Part shown: positions 5,720 through 13,869 of the stretch, one piece after another
Position numbering within the stretch: position 1 is the first letter of the stretch
Layout: each line of letters opens with the position of its first letter
Source of the DNA: DATKMG01 sp035541995
Lineage (GTDB): Bacteria; Acidobacteriota; Terriglobia; Versatilivoradales; Versatilivoraceae
DNA: 17,648 nt
Direction: 5' to 3'
Assembly: GCA_035541995.1 (NCBI GenBank)
Contig: DATKMG010000409.1
Location: forward strand, 1 to 17,648
Program-made: the position numbers and the translations under genes
The notes under the pieces: model-generated
Database searches by the model: none
What the model saw: only the letters and a program-made list of their open reading frames with translations
What the model was told of the DNA's origin: nothing

Positions 5720-8122
5720 TCAGTGTTCTTCCTCTTGCCGCAACTCTTTTTTCAAGCCCTTGAGTTTGGACTTTAACTCGTCAGAGACTTCTGAGGCGGT
5801 GTCCAGGTCCTGAACTACGTGAGGCGTAATCAAGACGATTAATTCGGTGCGCGTAGTTGTGCTTGAAGTGTTGCCAAAGAGGAGACCGAGCCCGGGGATA
5901 TCCCCGACTAGCGGAACTCGATTCTTTGAGTATAGCTTATTCTCAGAGATGATTCCGCCAATGGCAATAGTCTCGCCGTCTTTGACAGTTAGCTGGGTAT
6001 CGACTGACCTGACGCTAATGGAGGGGGACTGGATGGCACTTCCGGCGTCAGGGGCTACCGGAGAGCTGACTTCCTGGTTGAGTTTCAAAGTAACCCAGCC
6101 ACTGGCGTTAATTCTGGGGGTGACACTCAGAATTACCCCTGTGGGGCGATTGGAGATGGTGTTCGAAAACAGGCTGGTTCCTCCTACAGATCCGCCGGGT
6201 ACAACCCCCTGAGAGGTTAGCAGTGGGACTTCAGTGCCCACCTGGATCCGGGCAGGAAGGTTGTCTGAGGCAATAACACTCGGGGCAGAAAGAACGCGCG
6301 TCCGGGAACGGCTTTCCTGAGCATTGAGGTAGGCGAGGAGTTCCCTGGTCTCTCCAATCAAGGTTCCGGTGGAGATGCTGAGGCCCTTCGAGTGATTTGC
6401 GTCTCCAGTTGCGGTAAACGAGGCCAAAGTGGTTTTCGGGGTTGTGGTGCGTTGTTGCAGAAAATAGGAAACCCCCAAAGACAAGGCCCCCGTCAGTGTC
6501 ACTTCGTAAATCCTGGCATCAATCAAGACCTGGCGAGGGACCACATCCAGCATCCGAATGGTATCCTTAATTGTCTCGTAGTCCTGAGGGCTGCATTGGA
6601 TGATCAAGGCATTGTTTACGTTATCTGCGACGATCCTCATGCTGCCTTGAGAGAAAACTGTGACTGTTTTTTCTTCAAAGTGACCTCCTCCTCCGCCTGA
6701 CATGGAGGAACCAAGGTGGGTCATTCCCGAACCGGGTGCGGCGCCGGCTGAAGGAATCTGGTCAGGGATCTGGTCGGTCTTTGTAGTCTTGCCGTAAATT
6801 TGCATCAAAATCGTGGCAATCTTCTGAGCCTCGCTGTTTTCAACTTTATAAACATAATTCCTGACACCGGAGCTTTCACCCGGGCGATCCAACTTTGCAA
6901 TCCATTTTTCCACTTCGGAGTATGACGCCGGGTTTGGACTGACTGCCAGGATCGAATTGATGCGATCAACCGACAGGAATCGTATGGCGGATCCACTGCT
7001 GGAAAGCCCGTAAGCCGAGAAAACGTTGACCAGGTCGGTTACGATGTCTTTGGCTAATGCATTTTTAATAGGATAGACTTGCACCCGTTTGTTCTCGAAG
7101 ACATCCGCATCGAATATATCCACAAGCTCGAGCAGCTTCTTCAGGTTGGCAGGGACCTCAGTCAAGAGCAAGATATTCCCCACTTCGTGGACCACGAGGC
7201 TGCCCACATCAGACAAGTAGGGAGTCAGGATCTTGGCCATGTCACTGGCGGAAACGAACCTCATAGGGATAACCTGCAAGGTCAGGGTCTGGTCCTTCCC
7301 CTCGTTGCCGGGGGAGGTTTTCCCTTCAACCGAAACGGGCAACTGTTTGGCCTTAGGTCCGGGCACGATCTGGTAAAAGTCACCCGTTTTCACAATGGCG
7401 GCGCCATTCATTCCCAGCAGGGTCTCCAGCAGGGGGAGCAAATCCTCACGCCTGAGTTCACCAACCGTGTTGATGGTCACGGTTCCTACAACTTTTGGGT
7501 CCACAATGTAGTTAAGCTTCAACTCCTGCCCGATAATGTTGATGAGCTGCTGCAAATCTGCATGATCGAGCTGGAGTCTCACTTTGGAGGCTTCCTTTTT
7601 CTCCCGAGGTTTCTCTGGGGGCGCCTCCGGCGACTTCCCTGCAGGGCTGGGTGTGGCGGGGGCAGGCTCCTTTGCCTGTCCCCGATTCTCTATATGAGTC
7701 CCTGATTCGGCCGGCTTCGTTGAAGGAGGGGCAGGGGGCGCTTGCGTCTGCGGGGGAGATGCTGCGGCAGGAGTTGCTGCCGGTGCGGGGGAGATTCCTG
7801 GAGGGGCGGTGGGTGATGCGGGATTGAGCATCGGGTTGTTTTTCTTCGGCAATCGCTGGATCCCAAAGGGGGTCTTAACCTCGATGAACTCTTCCTGTTC
7901 CCCTGGTTTTGGTTTCTGGGAGGGAGCAGACCCTTCCGACTTTGCCTTCTCTTCCTGGGACGCAGCGGTTTCTTTCGACTTTCCGTTCTTGGATTGGTTC
8001 TCCTGCTGGTCCTTCTTCTCCTGGGCAAAGACACAATAATCTCTGATTCCACCTGAAAATAGTTGCAGGAAAACTATCGTCAGGTGCAACGTTTTCTTGC
8101 GAAGATCCCATTGATTGTTCAT
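5720..8122 (-). CDS. gspD: GspD, outer-membrane secretin of the type II secretion system
   Basis: Forms the multimeric outer-membrane channel. About 800 residues from ATG 8122; GTG 8155 is an in-frame alternative. N-terminal signal peptide (hydrophobic stretch about 13-26). Unusually, about 145 residues of charged then Pro/Ala-rich linker (about 34-180) come before the N0 domain (about 181-255; VRLQLDHADLQQLINIIGQE). N1 lies near 281-343, N2 346-416, N3 420-532 with a Gly-rich loop (478-481), and the secretin core 533-772 (VLSAPSVIASDN, GTEVPLL, DGETIAIGGII, VPLVGDIPGLGLLF, TELIVLITPHVV). A charged helical tail ends the protein. The linker carries TPFGIQ at 84-89, echoing the end of GspC. A gap of about 180 bases separates it from gspC, holding only a short CTCCC/GGGAG hairpin. 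Confidence 0.95.
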   Translation of the reverse strand: MNNQWDLRKKTLHLTIVFLQLFSGGIRDYCVFAQEKKDQQENQSKNGKSKETAASQEEKAKSEGSAPSQKPKPGEQEEFIEVKTPFGIQRLPKKNNPMLNPASPTAPPGISPAPAATPAAASPPQTQAPPAPPSTKPAESGTHIENRGQAKEPAPATPSPAGKSPEAPPEKPREKKEASKVRLQLDHADLQQLINIIGQELKLNYIVDPKVVGTVTINTVGELRREDLLPLLETLLGMNGAAIVKTGDFYQIVPGPKAKQLPVSVEGKTSPGNEGKDQTLTLQVIPMRFVSASDMAKILTPYLSDVGSLVVHEVGNILLLTEVPANLKKLLELVDIFDADVFENKRVQVYPIKNALAKDIVTDLVNVFSAYGLSSSGSAIRFLSVDRINSILAVSPNPASYSEVEKWIAKLDRPGESSGVRNYVYKVENSEAQKIATILMQIYGKTTKTDQIPDQIPSAGAAPGSGMTHLGSSMSGGGGGHFEEKTVTVFSQGSMRIVADNVNNALIIQCSPQDYETIKDTIRMLDVVPRQVLIDARIYEVTLTGALSLGVSYFLQQRTTTPKTTLASFTATGDANHSKGLSISTGTLIGETRELLAYLNAQESRSRTRVLSAPSVIASDNLPARIQVGTEVPLLTSQGVVPGGSVGGTSLFSNTISNRPTGVILSVTPRINASGWVTLKLNQEVSSPVAPDAGSAIQSPSISVRSVDTQLTVKDGETIAIGGIISENKLYSKNRVPLVGDIPGLGLLFGNTSSTTTRTELIVLITPHVVQDLDTASEVSDELKSKLKGLKKELRQEEEH

Positions 8123-8305
8123 TATCGCCGCTTGTTTTTCTATCTTTGAGTGCACCAGTCAAGACCTCGTGATTTCGGATTAATTGCTCCCCTTCGGCAT
8201 CTTCTCCCTTTGGGGGAGGGCAGGGTCAGCGGTTCGTCACTTGATTCTGCTATCTCCAATGGCCAGTCTCACGGAAAACCGCCATTTTGATACCTGCAAT
8301 GCCCT

Positions 8306-9025
8306 CTACTTCACGTCCTGCCAGATCTCCTGAGGGCCAAAAGGTGTTTGAATCAGAACCTTTTTTCTGCCGCCTACAATTGCACCCGGCGGCAGTGCGC
8401 CACGAGGCAGCTCGGTAGGTGATGTTGCGCTGGGTTTCGGATTGGCAGCAGCTTGGCCCTGTCCTTGCGAACCGACATTCAAGACTTGTTTCTCTGAAGT
8501 CGAAGCGGCGGCGGGCGAATTATATTCCCGCGCCACCAGCTTGGCTGGATCGTTCAGCCGGATTTCAACTTCTTCCCCCCTTGCATTCATGAGGACGGAT
8601 TGGTCCATGATCTTCGTCAGCGTGTATTCGCCAAAAGAGTCCCCGGTTTTGAGCTGGCGGTAGGCCTTGCTCTCTTTCGGATCGGCAGAAACCATCCAGG
8701 CATACTGGTCATCAGTGAACCCCATGATGCCCATGAGAACGGGTTTGGGACCAAGTGGCTTGGTGGGCACCGCAGAGGCAGGCTCTTCAGGGATCGCATT
8801 GCTGCGGTCCTGAGTAAATAGGTGGTTGTCGACAATGGCACTGTAGTTGGCTATCCCAGTGGAAGTGCCGGATCCTTGTTTAGAAGCCCCCTGTCCTGCG
8901 GCAGGATTCAAGAGAGCCAGGTTATGTTGAGCTTGATACTCCCCCCACTGCCCCCTTAGCTGAAACGCTAATAGCAGAGCCAGCCCAGTCAAACCGAGAT
9001 CAGCCAATATCAGTTTCTTTCTCAT
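8306..9025 (-). CDS. gspC: GspC-like inner-membrane protein of the type II secretion system
   Basis: 239 residues. One N-terminal membrane anchor (about 7-22, after RKK), then a linker, then a short segment YSAIVDNHLFTQDRS (about 61-75) typical of the region before GspC homology domains, then an HR-like beta domain at about 95-160 (PVLMGIMGF, YRQLKTGDSFGEYTL, GEEVEIRL). No PDZ domain or coiled coil follows. Instead there is a Gly/Ala/Pro-rich linker and a conserved-looking end, KKVLIQTPFGPQEIW. GspC links the inner-membrane platform to the secretin, which fits its position directly before gspD. It starts 17 bases after gspM; ATG 9025 is preferred over GTG 9028, with AGGGTAAG as a moderate ribosome site. 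The assignment rests on architecture and position. Confidence 0.75.
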   Translation of the reverse strand: MRKKLILADLGLTGLALLLAFQLRGQWGEYQAQHNLALLNPAAGQGASKQGSGTSTGIANYSAIVDNHLFTQDRSNAIPEEPASAVPTKPLGPKPVLMGIMGFTDDQYAWMVSADPKESKAYRQLKTGDSFGEYTLTKIMDQSVLMNARGEEVEIRLNDPAKLVAREYNSPAAASTSEKQVLNVGSQGQGQAAANPKPSATSPTELPRGALPPGAIVGGRKKVLIQTPFGPQEIWQDVK

Positions 9026-9042
9026 CACACTTACCCTAAAGT

Positions 9043-9648
9043 CTATGCCTGAGTCTTCTTCATCTTTGTACTCCCACCCGGATCCATGGGCTTCAGAGCC
9101 GACACTGTCAAGGTCACCAGCACTTGCTTGTTCCGTGGATTCATGATTTGAACTGGAGAGACTCTGGATTCCTCGACAAACAGAATCCGTGGGCCCGTCT
9201 CAAAACTCAGCAAGAGGTTGACGAACTGGTCGATCGTCCCCATGATCTCAATACGCGCTGAGACTTTAGTGTATTCAGGACTCACCATTTTCGCAGGAAG
9301 CAGGTCACTACGCCGAAATAACATCTTCTGTGACAAGACCAGGTCTTTAACCAGTCCTTGGATTTCGGCTATGGCCAGAGCGTCGGTCTTATTGACCAAC
9401 AATCTGGCTTCCCAGGTTGACATCTCCTTTTGAGCTGAATCCAGCGCGGCATTCACTGTGGTTTGTCCCCTCAGAATGCGTCGATAGTTAGTGACTCGTT
9501 TAGCCTCCAGATCGACACTCCCATTGGACAGAGACATGGAATCCCAGAAGGGCAAGACGACAATCCACATCAACGCGACGAATACCGCCACGGTTCCCGC
9601 AGCACCAATCAGCAATTTCTCTCTCGAAGAGAATCTTGCCCATTTCAT
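9043..9648 (-). CDS. gspM: GspM, inner-membrane platform protein of the type II secretion system (PilO-like)
   Basis: 201 residues. A short cytoplasmic start (KWARFSSREKLLI), one transmembrane segment at about 12-34, a predicted helical/coiled region at about 40-80, then a ferredoxin-like periplasmic domain at about 90-190 (KVSARIEIMGTIDQFVNLLLSFE, LVTLTVSAL). This is the GspM/PilO layout. It partners with GspL in the inner-membrane platform. Its ATG overlaps the gspL stop codon as ATGA, indicating translational coupling. Confidence 0.88.
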   Translation of the reverse strand: MKWARFSSREKLLIGAAGTVAVFVALMWIVVLPFWDSMSLSNGSVDLEAKRVTNYRRILRGQTTVNAALDSAQKEMSTWEARLLVNKTDALAIAEIQGLVKDLVLSQKMLFRRSDLLPAKMVSPEYTKVSARIEIMGTIDQFVNLLLSFETGPRILFVEESRVSPVQIMNPRNKQVLVTLTVSALKPMDPGGSTKMKKTQA

Positions 9649-11159
9649 TTATGACTATCCTGTCTGCTCCCCTTGCGCGGAGCCACTGGGTTTATGGGAT
9701 TCTTTCCCGGTTGATTGATATCGGGATTGCTGGCAGACGACGATGCTTGAGACTGCTCGGTTTTTAATTGCATTCGGATACGAAAAATCTCTTTCCCCGT
9801 CCCGTCCCGCGTAATTGGAGCGATGAACTCGGCACCCCGGAATTGGGGTGAATTGTCTATGATCTGGGGAAGGGCTGTAGCTGAATCGGACAGTCCATAG
9901 ATCTCAAAAGTTTGGTTTCGATAGGTAAGATCCATGAGATAAGTGGTCTTAGGCAGGATCGTTGATAACTCGTTGAGAGCTACAAGCAGCTTAGTGTTCG
10001 ATCTCTGGAAGCCAATCAGCAAATCTGTCCGGCGCTGCAAGTCGGTAATCTGCTTCTCAACACTCCGGATCTTCTTAACCTCCGGTTCCAGGCGCGAGGT
10101 TTCCTGGACGAGCTTTTCATGATACTGGTACTGCTGAATGGGCTTGCGGAGCACCAAGGCAAACAGAAGTATCAGGTTGATGCCTAAGAGAACATATGTG
10201 GGGACAAGCAACCACTTAGGTTTTCCCTTCCGCAATGATAGAGGAAGAAGATTGACTGAAGATGGAGGTCTCCGTCTCAAGCCTGAAAAAGCCGCAACAA
10301 TTGACAAAAAATGCTCTTGAAGAGGGCGGCCCTCAAACTCGGCTTTGGCGATCTGGACGCCGAAATCTCCGGCCAGCGAGAGTCGCTTTACTTTGAAGAA
10401 TTGCTCATCGAGTGACGGGAGAGTTTCAGTGTTCTTGGAATCGCTGCATAGATAGACATTGAGAAGGGAATTTTCCTGGAGCCCCATCTGGCCGCGGAAC
10501 AACTCCGCTTCCCTTACCATCACGTCCACTTCAGATTCGTCCCCCAGTGGGACGTTGGAGCGGGAAAGAAGGAAAGCCTCATTCAACAACCCATTCGACT
10601 CAAACCGCCCCCCGGACCAATATCCCACCATGCCATTCCGCCCGCTAAAATGGTGGGACATCATCAACATGTAATTCGTCACAGCAATGCTAGAGGGAAC
10701 GACTCGACTGACTGACAGGCCCATCCTCTCGCAGATCTTCAAGGATGAATCAAGGACCGATTTCAGGACCAGGAATATATCTACGTAAAATGTCTTGCCG
10801 TTTGCAGGGCCCTTGGAGGTCTGGAAGTCATAATAAATGGGCGCTTGTTCAGAGGGGACGAGATTGAGGAGTTGGTATTCCACCACCTTTGGCAGGTTGG
10901 CCTCAGCCTCTTTGGGTAATTCTATTCTCCGGATGATTAATTCATGCCGTGGAATCGCCAACACGCAACGCAAGTTGCCGGCATCGTTTGTTGAAAGGAG
11001 AGAAGAGAGATTTGCTCGAAGGTCAGCCTCGGGCTTGTTAAAGCAGTCCTGGATGCTCGACAAACCCCTCACTTCATATTTGTTGAAGCGTCTGGCCAGG
11101 AGCGAAAGGCGCAAATAGGTTCCATCCAGTGAGACCCCAAGGCTTTTGGTCACGATCAT
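9645..11159 (-). CDS. gspL: GspL, inner-membrane platform protein (PilM-like and PilN-like halves in one chain)
   Basis: 504 residues. A cytoplasmic actin-like (PilM/GspL) domain covers about 1-295 (LGVSLDGTYLRLSLL, CVLAIPRHELIIRRIELP, EYQLLNLVP, SRVVPSSIAVTNYM). The PilN-type junction motif SVNLLPLSLRKGKPKW (about 301-316) comes next, then one transmembrane segment at about 316-338, a coiled coil at about 340-385 and a PilN-like periplasmic domain at about 386-466. A polar Ser/Asn/Pro tail ends the chain. The cytoplasmic half would bind the GspE ATPase and the periplasmic half GspM. Its start overlaps the gspK stop and its stop overlaps the gspM start, both as ATGA. Confidence 0.92.
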   Translation of the reverse strand: MIVTKSLGVSLDGTYLRLSLLARRFNKYEVRGLSSIQDCFNKPEADLRANLSSLLSTNDAGNLRCVLAIPRHELIIRRIELPKEAEANLPKVVEYQLLNLVPSEQAPIYYDFQTSKGPANGKTFYVDIFLVLKSVLDSSLKICERMGLSVSRVVPSSIAVTNYMLMMSHHFSGRNGMVGYWSGGRFESNGLLNEAFLLSRSNVPLGDESEVDVMVREAELFRGQMGLQENSLLNVYLCSDSKNTETLPSLDEQFFKVKRLSLAGDFGVQIAKAEFEGRPLQEHFLSIVAAFSGLRRRPPSSVNLLPLSLRKGKPKWLLVPTYVLLGINLILLFALVLRKPIQQYQYHEKLVQETSRLEPEVKKIRSVEKQITDLQRRTDLLIGFQRSNTKLLVALNELSTILPKTTYLMDLTYRNQTFEIYGLSDSATALPQIIDNSPQFRGAEFIAPITRDGTGKEIFRIRMQLKTEQSQASSSASNPDINQPGKNPINPVAPRKGSRQDSHK

Positions 11160-12229
11160 AGCTCACCCATAGACCGAAGAGATCTTGTGAAGCTCAATCC
11201 TTGAAGAGGGTTGCTGTTGTCTTGGTATGAAGTCCACTTGAGAATTTCAGCTGGCGGCCAATCCTCGTCATACCAAATGAGCCTTTCATGCCCCGTCTTG
11301 AAGGTTCTGTCGAGCTTCACGATCGTTCTGAGGCTGCGATGGACCTTGGAGCCTTTCAAACGCGCCGAGGCAATCAGGCAGTAAACCCCGGAGGGTTCAG
11401 TTCCAATCTGAGACAGCGCTTCACCGCGGAGGACTGCTGTTGTCCGTTGATTCAGATCACTACTGCTCGTGTAAGGCTGGTCCTGCCTCTCTTGAACGAT
11501 CGAATTGGCAGCGTCCATATCCACTTCCGGAAGGGAGGCAAGCACTTCAGGAGCGGCATAGTTCAGGTTAATTTGGCTCTTGTCGGAATAAACTGTCACG
11601 TATTGTGCAAGTCCGCGAGAGATTCGAATCTTGCCATCTCCTCCCTGCCGGGGGATCCCGTAGAGAATCTCCCGGCTTATTCCAGGAACTGACAGCAGTT
11701 CTTCGACAGACGTGAAACCCGGCTTCTTCAGTAAGGGGCGACTTGCTGGCTGGTCGGATTGACCCGAATCTGTTGAGTGATCGGCCTTTCTCCAGTCAGC
11801 AACGGCTTGGGCCAATTCAGCGCTTTGGCCGGATTCGATCCCCAGCGTTTCCATCAGCTTCTGCAGAGTCTCTTCTTTGCAGCGGTTGAGATCAAGTTTG
11901 CCGGCCTCGTCCAATATCGCCACGTGGCAGACTACTTCTTCGTTACGGATCCAGAAATGATTCATTCCGTCGGCATAGGGGAAGGCCTTAAGCTGCTGTG
12001 TCACTTCTTTCTCGGGGAAGGAAAGTCGATAGATGACTTCTTCCACTCCCCCTCGGGCAACGAAGTAAGCCTTTTCAGCCTCGCCCACAGACACGGCGAT
12101 GCTGGCTTCAGTTCTCACTGAAGAGGCTAAGTTCAGGGCAAGAAGAGAAACACCTGCCAGCACCCACAGAAGTGCAATGAGGACGAAGCCGGTGGATGCA
12201 TTGATTTGATTGGAGACACTCGAGTTCAT
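11156..12229 (-). CDS. gspK: GspK, minor pseudopilin of the type II secretion system
   Basis: 357 residues from ATG 12229; TTG 12250 is in frame but has no better ribosome site. Leader of 14 residues ending Ser-Thr-Gly, then FVLIALLWVLAGVSLLAL. As usual for GspK, the +5 glutamate of other pseudopilins is absent. The large globular part has the T2SSK features: HVAILDEAGKLDLNRC, ADWRKAD, helix-hairpin-helix-like KPGFTSVEELLSVPGIS, and INLNYAAPEVLASLP. GspK caps the pseudopilus tip with I and J and limits its length. It starts 36 bases after gspJ. Confidence 0.92.
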   Translation of the reverse strand: MNSSVSNQINASTGFVLIALLWVLAGVSLLALNLASSVRTEASIAVSVGEAEKAYFVARGGVEEVIYRLSFPEKEVTQQLKAFPYADGMNHFWIRNEEVVCHVAILDEAGKLDLNRCKEETLQKLMETLGIESGQSAELAQAVADWRKADHSTDSGQSDQPASRPLLKKPGFTSVEELLSVPGISREILYGIPRQGGDGKIRISRGLAQYVTVYSDKSQINLNYAAPEVLASLPEVDMDAANSIVQERQDQPYTSSSDLNQRTTAVLRGEALSQIGTEPSGVYCLIASARLKGSKVHRSLRTIVKLDRTFKTGHERLIWYDEDWPPAEILKWTSYQDNSNPLQGLSFTRSLRSMGEL

Positions 12230-12265
12230 TATCAATTGGCGTGGCCTCAAGCAACCCGTAGGAGT

Positions 12266-12994
12266 CTATTGGCCCGCTCCATTGAAGGGAACCACCACTG
12301 AAAAATCTTTGGCCGAATGAGTTTTCGATTCATCCCAATGTAGTTTGATTTCGGCTCCCAGAGGGAGCAAGACCTTCTTCCTGCCTGTCATATTCGCAGG
12401 AGAAGTATTCCCTTCGTCGTTGGGCAATGGGCGAGGGAAATAAGCAAAGCGCACAATATCGACTCCATCGAGCAAGTAAAGAGAGTCTCTGCGAAGCCCG
12501 AAATCCAGAAAACTGACCAAGACCGTGTTGTCTTCCTTTTGGGTGATTTCGCCAAACACGGATTGGGACAAGTTCTGGTCATCAGGCAGGCGTCTCTCGT
12601 TGACTACCAGAGCCTTCCCGCGCCCCACTTGAGAGTTAGTGACAAAGTATTCCACCAGACGCAATCCGGCAGCACTGCGCGATTGGCAGGAGAAGTTCGA
12701 GACAAAACGCATGCCCGTCGTTGCTCCTTGAAATAGCAGCACCTCGACCGGAACATCTTTGACTTTCTGTTGCGAGTAATAAGGAACTGCGGAGCCTAGC
12801 TGGCGACTCAACAGTTCATATGCAACCTGAGTGGACTGATACCGCTGCAATTCTCCGTCCCCTTTAGCCCAGGCATTCGTGCCCACGCGAAATCCAAAAT
12901 GGAGGGCAAGCGTCAATAGACCCGTCAGCGTGATGCTGACAAGGAGTTCAATGAGACTGAAACCTGCCTTTTTGTGCCTTGCCACGTGTGACAC
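12266..12994 (-). CDS. gspJ: GspJ, minor pseudopilin of the type II secretion system
   Basis: About 242 residues. Leader of 11 residues with ARHKKAG, cleaved before FSLIELLVSITLTGLLTLAL; glutamate is at +5 of the mature chain. The globular domain includes NAWAKGDGELQRYQSTQVAYELLSRQL and ends with a strand VVVPFNGAGQ, as expected for GspJ. GTG 12994 is chosen because a GAGG ribosome site lies eight bases upstream; TTG 13000 is only two bases from that site. It begins 16 bases after the gspI stop. It would form the tip complex with GspI and GspK. Confidence 0.88.
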   Translation of the reverse strand: MSHVARHKKAGFSLIELLVSITLTGLLTLALHFGFRVGTNAWAKGDGELQRYQSTQVAYELLSRQLGSAVPYYSQQKVKDVPVEVLLFQGATTGMRFVSNFSCQSRSAAGLRLVEYFVTNSQVGRGKALVVNERRLPDDQNLSQSVFGEITQKEDNTVLVSFLDFGLRRDSLYLLDGVDIVRFAYFPRPLPNDEGNTSPANMTGRKKVLLPLGAEIKLHWDESKTHSAKDFSVVVPFNGAGQ

Positions 12995-13010
12995 AGTCAA
13001 ATCCTCGGCT

Positions 13011-13451
13011 CTACCCCCCAGTTCTCACTTCAACAGGAGTCCAGGCCAGAGTCTCCAGTACATAGCTGTTCCGTCGAGACAGACTCTGCCAAATCACCGA
13101 TAGGCGGATGCGCAAGACCTGGAATGGCGGAGGAGTCAGCGCATTTTCCCGTGTGTCATAAGTCTCAATCTGTGCTTGCCACTGGAATTTTTGGTCAAAG
13201 CTCCCGGATAGAGGCTGCTCCACCTTCCCCTGGTTTACGTTGAGCACCATTTCATTGAGTTTCATCTGGCCGTAGCGAACGACCTTTTCACGCTCTTCGA
13301 TCCGATTCACATTTCTCAGCGAGGTTGTCATCAGACTGAATGCAGTGGTAAACACGATTCCCAAAACAGCGATTGCCACCAGAACCTCCATCAGGCTGAA
13401 ACCGTTTCTGGGGAGGACTGTGGTCAGGTTCTGCCTTCTTTTCTTATCCAA
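13011..13451 (-). CDS. gspI: GspI, minor pseudopilin of the type II secretion system
   Basis: About 146 residues from TTG 13451, which has AGGAAAGG six bases upstream. Leader of 17 residues, DKKRR-rich and ending Arg-Asn-Gly, then FSLMEVLVAIAVLGIVFTTA with glutamate at +5. The mature part (NRIEEREKVVRYGQMKLNEMVLN, FQWQAQIETYDT, VLRIRLSVIW) has GspI size and layout. The frame stays open upstream to 13646, but those 65 codons run through the palindrome cluster and look non-coding, so that longer start is rejected. The start is unusual because no ATG is available near the leader. Confidence 0.85.
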   Translation of the reverse strand: MDKKRRQNLTTVLPRNGFSLMEVLVAIAVLGIVFTTAFSLMTTSLRNVNRIEEREKVVRYGQMKLNEMVLNVNQGKVEQPLSGSFDQKFQWQAQIETYDTRENALTPPPFQVLRIRLSVIWQSLSRRNSYVLETLAWTPVEVRTGG

Positions 13452-13493
13452 TGTTGCCCTTTCCTGGACCACCTCAGCCCTACACGATCTGCA

Positions 13494-13682
13494 ACCGTCG
13501 CTACGCGACGGTGCCCATTTTCGAAGAAAACCGGCCTTGAAAGGCCGGTCTAAACTCAGATGGCCGCTGCGCGGCATCAAATGCCCAAACCTCGAATAGC
13601 CGCATAGCGGCTGATTGAACTTAGGCCGGCCTTTCAAGGCTGGCACAAGGGGTCAAAAAACCGTGCCGTCGCGTTGCGACGG
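13494..13682. repeat. Compound palindrome of six hairpins between gspH and gspI
   Basis: Six short palindromes occur in mirror order. CCGTCGC/GCGACGG at 13495-13511 recurs at 13666-13682. CCGGCCTT/AAGGCCGG at 13531-13548 recurs with one change at 13625-13644. GCCGC/GCGGC at 13563-13575 recurs at 13598-13612. The spacers partly match when one half is reverse-complemented (for example CAAATGCCCAAACCTCGA near the centre against its partner). The whole is two inverted copies of a three-hairpin module centred near 13588. It lies in the 418-base gap 13452-13869. Confidence 0.85.
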
Positions 13683-13742
13683 TTGAATCAGACCCCCACT
13701 AGCACTCCTGAGAGGCACAATTCCTTTTGTGAAAATGCGCTT

Positions 13743-13860
13743 TTGGAGGGCCGAACTCCGTGAGGCCGACGATCTTTTACGACCTCTTCGGTCTCGTGGA
13801 ACTCGGCCCTCCAACATTTTCATCGACTGTGGTGATCTCAATAGGTCGCCAGGGACTCTC
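13743..13860 (-). repeat. Dispersed repeat, family B copy 2, with a long inverted repeat
   Basis: The inverted repeat 13743-13814 has 12-base perfect outer arms (TTGGAGGGCCGA at 13743-13754, complement at 13803-13814) and continues imperfectly inward (GAGgCCGAA against TTCGGtCTC). The outside part 13805-13860 matches 2202-2256 in reverse complement. It lies directly after the gspH stop codon, within the operon, so it is probably transcribed. Confidence 0.75.
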
Positions 13861-13869
13861 ATGTCGCTC

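Noticed and set aside
7079..7705. 208-codon plus-strand open frame opposite gspD
   Set aside because: It lies entirely antisense to the secretin N-domains, which match family motifs; the product shows no recognisable features and is a codon-bias shadow.
8200..8230. Short CT/GA-rich hairpin between gspC and gspD as a terminator
   Set aside because: The stem is only about five bases with no T-tract on the minus strand; gspD most likely stays in the operon.
13452..13646. N-terminal extension of the gspI frame to 13646 (65 more codons)
   Set aside because: It reads through four palindromes of the compound repeat and would put a long Arg/Pro-rich segment ahead of a normal prepilin leader. TTG 13451 has a well-spaced ribosome site.
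13490..13820. CRISPR array
   Set aside because: The repeats are short palindromes in mirror order with unequal spacing, not direct repeats with regular spacers, and no cas gene is seen.
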